Notes under the pieces: generated by a model
Database searches by the model: none
The model's input: only the letters and a program-made list of their open reading frames with translations
Told to the model about the DNA's origin: nothing
Shown here: positions 21,731 through 32,062 of the stretch, one piece after another
How the letters are laid out: each line of letters starts with the position of its first letter
How positions within the stretch are numbered: position 1 is the stretch's first letter
Program-made: the position numbers and the translations under genes
Assembly (NCBI GenBank): GCA_019828545.1
Contig: JACVRA010000258.1
Coordinates: 186,001 to 250,000 of the forward strand
Direction: 5' to 3'
DNA from: Paracamarosporium sp. OC-R06-R3
Lineage: Eukaryota; Ascomycota; Dothideomycetes; Pleosporales; Didymosphaeriaceae
DNA length: 64,000 nt

Positions 21731-23292
21731 TTACCCCTCCGGCGGATACACCACAATCTTCTCCACGTCCGCGCCCCGCACATCAAACCCATTACTCAAC
21801 CCCCCGATCCGAATCTCGTTCTTCCCCTTCTTCAACTTCAGCTTCAACGGCGTGCTCAGTATAATCCCCTTGTGCGTATCCCTCTGATACAACGTCTCCA
21901 CATTCTGCACATCCCCATTGACAACCACGCTCGCTATGCGCCTAAGCTGCCAACTTCCCCCAATACGATCCGGCGTCCCACCAGGCTGGTCGCCGAAACC
22001 CATATCATCTGTATTCTGGTAGTAAAAGGAGACCCATTGTCCATCCTTCGCGCCCGCACCTTGCACGTTGGAAAACGTGACTGTGGAGTCGTTCCCGTAG
22101 ATACCCGTGAGAATGGAGCCCGTGTCCGTGAAGGCAGCTTCCTGGGCGAACGCGCTACCTGCTGTCTTTGCGGATCCAGCCTGGTACGTCGTCCCGCTTA
22201 TAGGCCGGTACTCGCCCGTCTTGACGTTCAGATCGTACACGTCGTGCCAGACCACGCTGAGCGATTTCTTCGCCTCGTCGATGGACACAGGTAGCCAGAT
22301 GTAGCGGCTTTCCCACAGCGAATTCGAATCCCATTGGTCGCCCAGGTACAGGTACGTCGTCTTCTTGCGCCCTGCGATGCGCAGGCTGAAGCCGGACTGC
22401 GAGTTGTAGGTTCGGGTGTTTAGTGGGGAGACGATGAAGGGCTGGGACCACGGGCCGCTGAGTCTGTCTGCGCGGAAGGCGACGACGTTATTGGGGCGGT
22501 ATCCTGTCTTGTGGCTCATGAGGGCGAAGTAGCTTTTTTCGGTTTGGATGATGGTCGGGGCTTCGAGGTCGTATTTGTCGAAGCGGTGGATGACGCTGTC
22601 GAGGGATGTCTTGTTCGCGTTGTAGCTTGTTAGGTAGACGTCGCGGCCTTCTTTGCGGTCGCCATTGGAGTAGAGCGCGTAGGAGCGGCCGTCTTTGTAG
22701 TCGGTGAAGACGCCGAAGTCTTGGGACCAGTTTCCGAGGGGCGCTGTTGCGTCGACGAAGCTGTAGGGGCCGGTGATGTTGTCGGATTGAGCGAAGCCTT
22801 GGAGGAGGAGACCGTAGGTGGAGTTGTCGGCGTGCCAGAACATCTGTAGTTGTGAGTGTTTGTATGGTGGGAAGTTGAATATTCACATACGTGGTATTTC
22901 TTGGTGGAATCGCTGTAGATGACCTTTGGTCTTTGGATGATCATCTTTGGGTCGAGATATGGGTGTCCTTCGGTAGGTTCTGTTCTCATGTCAATACTAA
23001 GCCTATCGAACCAGAACAGTTCAAACATACTCAAAGCCAAACCGTGCGATTCCCAAGTCGCCAAATCATCTGAACTGTAGACAGCCACACCCCCGCCCTC
23101 AACCTGACCCTGCACCTTGTACTCGCCGAACAAGAAGAACTTGCCCGACTCTTCATCCACCGTCACGCACCCAGCATGGGCATTGACAAGGTTCCCGTCA
23201 GTGTCGCGCCATCGCGCACCAGGAACAATCCATTTTGCGCTCGCCAACCCCACTGCCAGCAAAAGCTGGCTCGACAGTCTTGAAATATGCAT
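21731..23292 (-). CDS. Secreted GH43 glycosidase, exo-beta-1,3-galactanase type (GH43_24)
   Basis: Three exons: 23292-23031, 22979-22891, 22843-21731 (introns 51 and 47 bp), 487 residues. A signal peptide is evident (MHISRLSSQLLLAVGLASA). The five-bladed GH43 domain (about 20-330) opens with WRDTDGNLVNAHAG and FLFGEYK, followed by HPYLDPKMIIQRPKV, MFWHADNS, SQDFGVFTDYKDGRSYALYS and YDLEAPTII, which match the 1,3-galactanase subfamily rather than xylosidases. A C-terminal beta-sandwich of about 130 residues (from FAQEAAFTDTGS) looks like a CBM35-type galactan-binding module. The likely role is trimming the beta-1,3-galactan backbone of plant arabinogalactan proteins outside the cell. Subfamily call is by eye. 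Confidence 0.85.
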
Positions 23293-24020
23293 TATGACGG
23301 TACTCGTAGGCGAGATGCGCTCTCAATTGCAAAGTTTCCGTTTTCTTATATGACAACGAGCCAAGACGGTTCCGGGTGCAATTACCCCGAATCCAGGAAC
23401 GGCGCGGGGCTCCGCATCTTTGATCTCGCAGCGATCATCGTGTTTCTCCAGGTTTTGAGCGCGCTTTCGAAAATTCGGTGTTGGCGTCGGAGAAATTGAT
23501 GGGATTGACGTCGGACCAGAGGGAGTCGGTGAGCCGACTGGGGGCTGCTTTTGTGCAATTGAAATAGATCATGCGAGCTTACGGCCCCTTGAGCGAGAGC
23601 ATCGCTATCGAAGATGAGCGTGCCGTCTATATATTGTCCTTAGAGCAAGAAGAGTCGAATGTAATGGCCTGAACCGACAAATCACAGATGATGTTTGCTT
23701 GATTGTAATGCAATGCTCGTTCACAGTTATTGCACTAACCACGTCCAGACTAGTAGACGCGATGACTTTCAAAAGAATGGCAAGAATGGCAACAAGAATT
23801 TTATAAGAGCTGCTCTTTGCACACCTGGTGAATACTCTAAAAGTCTGCTGACGCTATACACTTGAGCTAGGGTGGGGCTATACACCCTCCAAGCTATTAG
23901 AACGAGGTGTAAGATTTTAGGAGTAGAGCTGCTGGAAAGAAGCTACCAATACACTAGCCTGGTGGCACTTGCCACTCTATTAGGAACACCTGCTTCAACA
24001 CAAGCAAGTTCGGTGTACCT

Positions 24021-24082
24021 AACTCTCCAAGGAGGTATGGGTGCATAGCCGTCCAGGGTGACTAAGCTTCTAAGTGGTTTTC
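24021..24082. repeat. Diverged copy 1 of a hairpin repeat
   Basis: Contains CTCCAAGGAGGTATGGGTG, CATAGCCGTCCAGGGTGA and CTAAGC in the same order as the copy at 24112-24180 (CTCCAAGGAAGTTAGGGTG, TATAGCGCGTCCAGAGTA, GCTAAGC). Its left arm has decayed. A related fragment (GGGCTATACACCCTCCAAG) lies at about 23876-23895. Confidence 0.55.
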
Positions 24083-24111
24083 TGCTAAACCAATTTTCCC
24101 TGTGAAGGAAT

Positions 24112-24152
24112 CGCGCTATACATCCTCCAAGGAAGTTAGGGTGTATAGCGCG
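24112..24152. repeat. Inverted repeat, 15-bp arms
   Basis: Left arm CGCGCTATACATCCT (24112-24126) and right arm AGGGTGTATAGCGCG (24138-24152) pair with one mismatch around an 11-base loop. The single mismatch (A against G) is a transition, as expected for decay of a perfect palindrome. Resembles a MITE end or other element remnant. Confidence 0.75.
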
Positions 24153-24404
24153 TCCAGAGTAGCTAAGCCGAGTCTCTAGTCGCACATATCGCTTACAGTC
24201 CACAGAGCAATATCCAAGTCAGACGTCAGGCGTGGGGTGGCTAACGTAACCTAGAGTCCACAGCAAGCCGGTACGATGGATTACTGCAACTAAGCGTATA
24301 AATGTCTAACAATTCACCCTTCCATCTCTCAGATCAAACCACACTTCGTTGCTAGTTTGTGGAAGCCAAAGCCATTCCCTTGCCCCTTCTATCCAGTAGC
24401 TACA

Positions 24405-24891
24405 ATGGCACCCCACACCGGCCCGCGTATGTCTCTCCACGTAACACTTTACATCGACCCCTCTCAGCTCCCCGCCTTTTTTGCAGCCCTTAAGCCGTGC
24501 TATGACCTCGTAGTCGCCGAGCCTGAATGCGTTTCCTTCGAGGTATACCAGTCGCCTGACACGCCTGGCAAAATTAAGTACGTGGAGGACTGGAACGCGA
24601 GTTTGGAATGGTTTTCAACTGTAAGTCTTTTCCAACGTTAAACACTTGAATTATGCCATTTGAGATCTTTGATGTATCCTAATGTGCTGTATTCTGTGGT
24701 TGATGGTGGGATAAGGTGATGCATGGTGGTCAAATCTGATGCAGTGGATCTAGGTACAACTTGCAAAGGACTATTATAAACCGTATCTCGAGAAGACGGA
24801 GCCTATGTGGGTGAAGCCCAGAGAGCACGAGATTTGGGAGAGTATTCCTGGGAATGAATGGGTCTCTGTAAAGGAGGCTTTTTTTAAGTAA
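24405..24891 (+). CDS. Small ABM-domain (antibiotic biosynthesis monooxygenase-like) protein
   Basis: Two exons: 24405-24620 and 24754-24891, intron 133 bp (GTAAGT...CTAG), 117 residues, the size of a single ABM domain. MSLHVTLYIDPSQLPAFFAAL is the first strand-helix; ECVSFEVYQSPDTPGKIKYVEDW is the typical ABM core, where a carbonyl-rich strand is followed by the E-x-W motif. The second exon gives VQLAKDYYKPYLEKTEPMW. Members are dimeric ferredoxin-fold proteins; some are cofactor-less oxygenases, many have no known reaction. A shorter intron ending at 24744 (GCAG) is possible but would break the VQL junction. No neighbour suggests a pathway. Confidence 0.75.
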
Positions 24892-26193
24892 GGAGTGCAA
24901 GGACTGGGCGGGTGAGATGAGTGGTTGAGGGGGCACTCAGTCTGTACAGATCTAAGATAGCATTAATTGTCGCTTTTGGGACAGAATGGAGTTCAGTTGA
25001 GTTTTATGTTTTGGTGTGAGTAAGGAATAGTATGATGCGGGCATTAGAATCATACCTATTCCGGATATGTTAAGGTCTGATTTACGCCCATATTCCTGCA
25101 ATTGCTAAGTTGGGGAAATTTCAGATATGGTAGTGCACTTGGCGGGCGAATAGAGTCATGCTATATACCTCTAATGCGATCTATGATGCTACTGCTAAAG
25201 AAGCCGGCGAAGAAGGTTCATTTGGGTATATTATGTCTTGGTCCCCTCGGCTGGCGATATCATATGTATTCCACGGATATGTTTTTCTTAGATCGACTGA
25301 CTTATCGTTGAGGATTAGTGCGAGTCTGTATGCTTTCTCAATCCTTGAAAATACAATCCATTGAATTGAGAAGTGCAAGCGTAATGATGCGCTGAACAGC
25401 GCAGATGGGTAAGTGGTATGAGAGCTGCATTTGTACTGTCAGCCTTTACAGCGATGCTTTGCGATAGATATGGAGGCTCGTTTCAGCAAGCTTCCAATGT
25501 TTCTACGAGACCTAAAGATTTAAAGGTCCTAGTGTTTGTTAGCGACCACATTAAGGAGATACAATTAAGGAGGCTAGTAGGAAGTATAGGCACAAAGGTT
25601 TGGTGGTAAATATACTCTCATAAACAGCCAGCCCTAGGGATGTGGGTATAGTCTCCGAATACTACGTCGGGTGAATGTTATATAGTGTTCGAACATTACA
25701 CCGGGTGAATGTAATCAGTCTATCATTGTGTGGATATGATAGGTCTCTGCATGGATAGCATTACGCTAAACTAGGAATTCCGCTGGTATGACGCTCGCCG
25801 CACTGCTCTACCACGTCTATTTCACTGATCTTCGGAAACTTTAATTGCGGATGGCGCGAATAGGAACATACGCTTTCACAAGGTATTAAAAATCGCAGGT
25901 ACTTTCTTCGAAGTACCGTCCGAAGCCGGTGTTTGTGAAAGAAGTAAAAAAAATAGGGCACTCTGCCCTCGAGGATCTTAAGTACCATCCCCTTTTTTGC
26001 TCCGTCATATCACTGCGTACACAAACAACTTTAGCAGAAGATGAAGAATTCGTCAATAGGAGTGGTGTTGGTTCCCGTATTTTTGGGACGGCAAGGCGCG
26101 CTAGTCCCGTTCTGGAGTTCTGTTTACGATGATGTTTCGCGAAACGCCGTTCGAGTGTCGTAACATCTTCCAACTCTACACTACCGCGCCGCG
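24892..26193. other. Intergenic, A/T-rich, with a 34-bp tandem duplication
   Basis: No gene supported. Short frames at 25100-25380 lack any resemblance. A diverged 34-bp tandem duplication is at 25647-25714. Confidence 0.55.
25647..25714. repeat. Adjacent 34-bp tandem duplication
   Basis: The two units (25647-25680 and 25681-25714) both read TATAGT...CGAA...TAC...CGGGTGAATGT and match at 27 of 34 positions by hand count; five of seven differences are transitions. Confidence 0.7.
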
Positions 26194-28202
26194 ATGGAGG
26201 GCACCTTCAACCTAAAAACAGCTTCCGAATACATCAACAATCTCCTGCTGGCACGAGGCTTATTGCGCGATGGCAAGAAAATACAATTTGCGCATCCGTC
26301 GCGAGGAGAGGGCGGGAAGGAAGTGACAATGGCCCAGATCATCAATCTGGTGCACGACCTGATATTGAAGCGCGACGTATGTTATTACATGGTTCATTGC
26401 ACCTCTATTTGTTGCTGATGCATAGTCTTCAGCGCGACCAGGAGCAACGCGAATCCGTTGCTGGCACCCTTCGAAACCTACGCAGCGAAGCCGCTCGGCA
26501 AACAGTCGCTATCGAGAAACTCCAAACCCGCAACGAAGACCTCACACGACAGGTTTCCCTCGCTCAATCGCAAGAGCGCTCTGCACGCGCCGCTCTCCGA
26601 ACCGCCGAGTCGTCTGCCCGCAGTTTGCGCGAAGAAATGGTGCGCCTGAAGACGACCGTCCAGCAAGTGCGTACGGCCTGCGCAAACGACGTACGGAAAC
26701 GCGACGTTCAGATACAACGGCTGAAGGGGCATTTGACCAGCCAGCAACGCGGAAATAAGACAGGTCTGATAGGCGCGAGCATCACGATTAATCCTGGTCT
26801 TACAGGTGCGGGCGGCATGGTGGCCAACATCCGCGATGATAAACCCGATGTTGATGATCCCGAATACAGTCTGAAGCAAGAAACGACCGAGTTCCTCACT
26901 CAGCTCAGCCAGAGCTTGAGTGATGAGAATGATAACCTCATTGGCTTGGTGAGGTCGGCTATTACTACCTTGAAAGAGCTGCAAGGGCTGTCTGAGGAAC
27001 GGCAGGAAGGTGTGGACTTGTCGATTATTAGAGAAGAGGACGAAAACACACAACAAGGCATGCTCCATGCATTACCTACAAGCTACGAGGCATTGTCATC
27101 CGATCTGGAGACCGTCTTGGAAAATCTCAAGCACCTTCTAACAAACCCCAACTTTGTGTCCCTTGAGGAAGTCGAATCACGAGAGGAAGAGATACTGAGG
27201 CTGAGAGCAGGCTGGGATAAAATGGAGACCCGGCTAAGAGAAGCCTTTACTCTAATGGAAACATGGAGAAGACGCATGGCAAACGGAGGGGACACGATCA
27301 ACCTTGACGAGCTAAAGATGGGACTTGGTCTTGGCTTAGGCCTCGAAACAATGAACAGGGAAGATATGTCCATGGTTATGGAGGACGAAGAGGAAGAACT
27401 AGAAGAGGAAGGTGCGAGCTCTGTCTTCGAGGAGGATCTGGACGAAGCAGAAGACGCAGGTGATCTCGAGGACCCACCGTCTCCAGAGGCGGACCCGTTA
27501 CCCGAAAAGCCATCCACATCAGAGATATTCAACGTGAAGCTGCAGCCAAATCCTCCAGCGCTTAAGGAGACCAACGGTAATCCCAGATCACCCTCTAAAT
27601 CGCCGCGCAAGGTTGCATTCTCAGCTTCGATACCCAACACACCATCTCAGATAGAGAATGAGAACACAGAGGCGTCTGGGCTTGACCTGGTCGGTGTAGA
27701 AAAGCCCACGCGCCCAACACCCCGTTCCGAGGAACGTCCATCCCGGCTAACAAGCCGGGATGAACGCACCCCCCGTCATGTACGTTGTGACATAATCGCG
27801 GACCAGATTTGCAAGCTGGCGAGCAAAGTCACCTTTTCTTCTTCTCCCTCAACTCTCGACTTAGCAATCGCTTTGGCTCCTAACGAAGACTGGCAGGCGA
27901 AGAAGCGGCACTCGAGCCCACATGCGCACCCAGACGAACCGTCGCCCAAGCTAACTGTGCAGGATAAGCTCAAGGTTGCGCAGGCGGAGGCGGAAGCAGC
28001 CGCTACTGGCGAAGGATCGAAGGCCATGTCTGCCAAGAAGGAAAGGCACGATGCTGCGGGTGTGGAGCGAGAGCGAGAGCGAGAGCCACGGCAGAGGCGG
28101 CCTAGTCGCTCGTCACCAATGAAGACTCGTATCGGTGGGCGACCGAAGCGGAGAAAGAGCACGCTGACGCCTGAAGAGCTAGATAACCTGCTCGGAATGT
28201 AA
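26194..28202 (+). CDS. Msd1/TinA-like coiled-coil protein (SSX2IP/ADIP family)
   Basis: Two exons: 26194-26376 and 26433-28202 with a 56-bp intron, 650 residues. The N-terminus (NLKTASEYINNLLLARGLLRDG) and following HDLILKRDRDQEQRESV are the conserved start of the ADIP family. A long coiled coil runs from about 65 to 150, a second from about 220 to 300. After that come acidic, then Pro/Ser-rich regions, and the conserved end STLTPEELDNLLGM. In fission yeast Msd1 anchors spindle microtubules at the spindle pole body, and Aspergillus TinA binds the mitotic kinase NIMA; a similar pole-body role is inferred. The stretch around residues 510-545 (HVRCDIIADQICK...) looks unlike its surroundings and follows a GTACGT, so a further intron there cannot be excluded. 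Confidence 0.8.
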
Positions 28203-30088
28203 TGTATAAGCGAAGCTCGAGCTGATGTACGAATATATGCATGATTAATTCGCTATTTGGTAGAGCGCATTACGTTGGTGCCTGGCGTCTTCTCTAGCAC
28301 GGCTGTCTTGTTGGGTTGCTCTTCCTGGTCTACGAGAGCTGGTTGGTGAGAGGTAACAGAAGCATTACCTGATATGGCAGTGCGTCAACGAGTGCGCATG
28401 ATCACAGGCCAGGGATGGCGCGTAGGCATGGGATCTCTCCGATCGCAATCCACCGCCGCTAAATTGGGGGCTGGAATGGTCACTTCCATGAGCGAATCAA
28501 GGCTGGTATGCCAGGAACTGCAAGTTTCTCTCACGTACGAGTTCCACTCGGCCTGAGCAACGTCTCCCTAGGCAGACGGACTTGAGTGAGACCGGTGAGC
28601 AGAAGGAGAGAGTGGGAGGCTTTAAGGTTTCGGCCACGGTGCCGCGATATTGCAGAGGGAGCCTGCCATGGTCTCCCAAAGGTGGTTCCGTGCCCCAGCC
28701 ATCTGATTTGGTCATGTTACGGCACGACGACGCTGCCCGCTCGAATGGGTGTGCTGCTCGAGCCGCTGTGCTTCGAGGATTGTCCGGTGAACTCGTCAGG
28801 CCGTCGTCTCCATGACCTTCATCTCGTGGGCCTGCACTCTGCTGCACATCATCAAGCCTATCTCCACGCGATAACCGGCTCGCGATAGCACCTTGGGCAC
28901 TCTTCTCGAAAGCAGCAGGTTGTGGTGGTTGCACGGGTCAAGCCACCGAGCTACTAGGCGCCGAGTCCCACTCTGGTGAATTTTGTGTCCAGATGACGGC
29001 TGTTTGCAGATGCGATTGGACGCGATGCTCAGGTGGGCTGGAAGAGGTGTGAAATGCCGCAAATTAATGCAGAAGCGACAGGGAAGAGGATGCAAAAAGA
29101 TGCAAATGCGGCAGGGAGCAGGCCACGCGGAGACGGATTAATATTTCCCTCAACGGACAATCGAAGGCTAGTTTGGAGTGTTTGCTGCGGTGTGATGGAG
29201 AGGAGCTGCACGCCCTCGCAAGGAATCACATCGAAGTGGTGCTCGGGCGCTGTGGTTGGCTGCGTGTTTTCACTCGGCGACCGTGCACAACAGCCGACCC
29301 ACTCTAGGTTCCCCCGCCGCGTGCGGCCAATCACAGGCTCCGTGGCCGGCGCCACGCTACGCAACCCTCGCTCTCCACCACTCTCGCATCGCGGTCAAGC
29401 GCTGGCCTACAATCGATAGACTGCAACCCACCACGCCTCCCCTGCCCGCTCCCTGCGCTGCAGCTGCACAGGCAATCAATGGCACCCGGGAGGAGCGAGA
29501 CCTCTTCCGAACTCTGTGTAGTGCGTGTGCAGCCAATATGCCGGTCGGTAAGCCCATCCCAGCCTGCTAGCCAGTGAGCCGGCCGATAGATAAAGGCCCG
29601 CGGGCCCTCCCTCAGCTTCTCCTCTCCAGCAAGCCTGTGAAGTTCTCAGAACTGTGTATCGTTGTTTCTTTGTATCCTTTTCTTTCACTCTTCGTTTCTT
29701 CCCCTCCCACACTACACATCCGCCCTTCGGCCTGGTGCCACTAATACCATCTTTTACCGCCGACCTCACTTTTTGCAACTTTTACGACCGTCTCTTGCTC
29801 GAAAGAGGAGAGCCCGTCCTTTTACTGCCTATTCAATTCTAACCGTGGCCGGTCCACACACCACAACGTAATACCAGTTCTCTTGCTCAGGACGACAGCA
29901 ACATCTGCCTCAACTCAGTGTTTGACAGCACTCTGACCGGCAATTGCGCAACCTCGCTTTCTTCACGCTCTCTTTACGCTCCACTCAGCAATCCGACGTC
30001 TATCCATTAGCTTGGCCGGGACCGAAGGAAAGAGAGTATCATAATCCGTTTTTTTAATTGACGGAAAGAGTTGGATCGAATCTCCACA
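28203..30088. other. 1.9-kb upstream region of the CBM48-like gene
   Basis: No supported gene, although many short frames exist. A C/T-rich tract at about 29640-29780 and a further pyrimidine-rich leader up to about 29960 suggest a promoter and long 5' UTR for the gene at 30089. Confidence 0.55.
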
Positions 30089-30970
30089 ATGGCAGCTATC
30101 CAGCTTAACTTTACACTCCGCACGTCGAGCGGCTGCAAGACGGTGCACCTACTAGGATCATGGGACAACTACGCGGGACAGCTTCCGCTCTCCAAGGACC
30201 CGAAGAAGAGCGGTGGCTGGTTGGGATGCTTCAAGTTCCAGGGAAACACTTTGAAGCAGGGCCAGCGGTATTGGTACTACGTAAGTCTTTTCTCTCCGCT
30301 TCACACAGTCCCAGACTCACAATCGCAGTACATCATCGACGGCTACCATGTGTCGCACGACCCGGCCAAAGACCACACCACTGAGCCCACCACTGGCCGC
30401 AAACTCAACATTCTCGACATCCCTGGCAAGACATCCAAGTCTTCATCATCGTCGCACCACACATCTTCCCGCTCCTCAGCATCAGACCGATCCCAGCGCC
30501 GCGTCAGCACCCAGTCCATCCCAAAGGGTCGCTCCATCTCGCCTTCCAAGATCGTCGCGCCCAAGCCCAACCGCCCCTACCAAACACGCGAGGTCATCCA
30601 GACACAGTACGACAAGGCGACATTGGACGCGCTCTCCTCGCGCTTCGCAAGGCACACAATCTCGCCTGCTTCCTCAGCTACATCCATCTCCGAAGACGAC
30701 GACTCAGAGTTTGACTCAGACAACGACTCCGACGTGCCATCTCTGACATCGCGATCCACCAACTCCTCATCGCCCTCAAGTGTCTCTTCAGGAAGCAGCT
30801 GCTGCACATGCGAGCGGTACGGCATCACACGCTCCGGCGACAGAGTGAAGCTCGACTGCGGCGGCGCCCGCTGCGGCTACAGCGACGACTCATCCGAGTG
30901 CTCCTCGGAAGACGAGTACATCTACGAGCAGAAGACGACGCGCCGCCAGGGCGTCCTGATCCGCTCTTAG
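30089..30970 (+). CDS. CBM48/AMPK-type glycogen-binding-like domain protein with Ser/acidic tail
   Basis: Two exons: 30089-30280 and 30329-30970, 48-bp intron, 277 residues. Residues 1-95 form an early-set beta-sandwich like the AMPK/CBM48 glycogen-binding fold: LNFTLRTSSGCKTVHLLGSWDNY, GGWLGCFKFQG, then QRYWYYYIIDGYHVSHDP, with the family's W and Y positions. The rest is Ser-rich, basic, then acidic (SEDDDSEFDSDNDSD) and ends with a Cys cluster (SCCTCERYG ... CGGARCGY) that may bind a metal. Related fungal proteins are usually uncharacterised. The intron is a multiple of three and has no stop, so retention would insert 16 residues inside the sugar-binding fold; the strong GTAAGT/GCAG ends and the YWYYYI continuity argue for splicing. 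Confidence 0.75.
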   Translation: MAAIQLNFTLRTSSGCKTVHLLGSWDNYAGQLPLSKDPKKSGGWLGCFKFQGNTLKQGQRYWYYVSLFSPLHTVPDSQSQYIIDGYHVSHDPAKDHTTEPTTGRKLNILDIPGKTSKSSSSSHHTSSRSSASDRSQRRVSTQSIPKGRSISPSKIVAPKPNRPYQTREVIQTQYDKATLDALSSRFARHTISPASSATSISEDDDSEFDSDNDSDVPSLTSRSTNSSSPSSVSSGSSCCTCERYGITRSGDRVKLDCGGARCGYSDDSSECSSEDEYIYEQKTTRRQGVLIRS

Positions 30971-32062
30971 GCCAACCCCATCGCGCCCTCTGGCGCTGCC
31001 ATTGTTTCGTATCCCATTCTTTCTGTCTATATTTATGATACCTTTTCCTTCTCGTTACGACTTTCACGGCTGATTTCTCGCGCACGCGACCACGCTCTTT
31101 GGATGGAATGACTGTTTTTGTTGTTGCTGCTGGTGTTGGGGTGGAGGAGAGTTTGGGGGGAAGGCAGGCTTTTGCGTGGAAAGGCACGCCGTGTAGAACA
31201 CTCTTTTCAGACGATCGATCGATGAATCTATGATTCGCATGGCTCGTGCGTGAAACGATGGCTTCTTACTTTGCTTGCTACGTGATGTGTGATGCATGAA
31301 CGCTGCGAGAGTGACCGCATTTGCGAGGCTCGTCAAGTAGGTGATGCTGCCCTTAGCTATGCCCGCAAGACGCCTACGTTGCTATCATCTCATCTACCAT
31401 AGTCATGTTAACAACATACCCCACCCCCCTTCACCGTGCTCCCCTCATACCCGTCCCAACACTGTACACCCCACCACCCCTCACGGCATACGTCGGCGGC
31501 CCCCTTCGCCACCATCGCGGTTCGCGACGGGTCTTGTGTGCAGCGATCGGCAGCATCCCTTTTCTTCCCGAATAGGTATGTTGAGCGGAGATGATCCGGA
31601 TTATCATCGAGAATCATCGGTTTAGACTAATTGCCACGTACTCGTTGTATTTTGTTAGCTATGTGGTTGGATGGAAGGGGTATGTTAGGTGTTCTACAAA
31701 TATAAGGGCGTGGGGGGAGTAGGATGTTGTGATAGCCTACATTAGTGTATGCATTCGGGACTGTAGAAACTAGATATATGTAGTGCACCAGGTCTGGAGG
31801 GATTATGTTGCGGGAGGAGCCATCGCCGCCTCATTCATGGGCTTGGATGGAAGGTGTGCTTGTTGTACAGATGCGGGAAGAAATTGCAACAGTCTGACGC
31901 TAAAGAGTGTAACAGCTAAAGCAGAACGCTGAGCTAGTTTCCCCGGAATAAGATTGTATATGCTATTGAGTATCATGTCATGTTTTCAAAATAACGTCAA
32001 GCTAGCTAGTGTCCATATTCTCAATCCGTCTTCGCTACGCCTATCCAGTTCCAAAGTCCCAG
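30971..32062. other. Intergenic between convergent genes
   Basis: 3' flanks of the CBM48-like gene and of the large helicase gene. No gene, RNA or clear repeat seen. Confidence 0.55.

Larger units (their letters stand above)
23293..24404. other. Intergenic region with diverged hairpin-forming repeats
   Basis: Promoter side of both the GH43 gene and the ABM gene. About 23870-24185 contains repeated CTCCAAG...GGGTG-ATAGC-CGTCCAG-GT units, one of which forms a strong hairpin (separate entry). No coding gene supported; a minus-strand frame at 23943-24203 reads across the repeat only. Confidence 0.55.

Noticed and set aside
21653..22304. Plus-strand frame of 213 codons across the GH43 gene
   Set aside because: It is the complement of a well-supported secreted glycosidase with signal peptide and conserved motifs.
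24892..26193. tRNA or other structured RNA gene in A/T-rich spacers (also checked by eye elsewhere in the window)
   Set aside because: No stretch shows matching A and B box sequences with a cloverleaf; a tRNAscan run would settle it.
28497..28934. 145-codon minus-strand frame upstream of the CBM48-like gene
   Set aside because: No family resemblance, other frames of similar length overlap it, and the region behaves like promoter/leader DNA.
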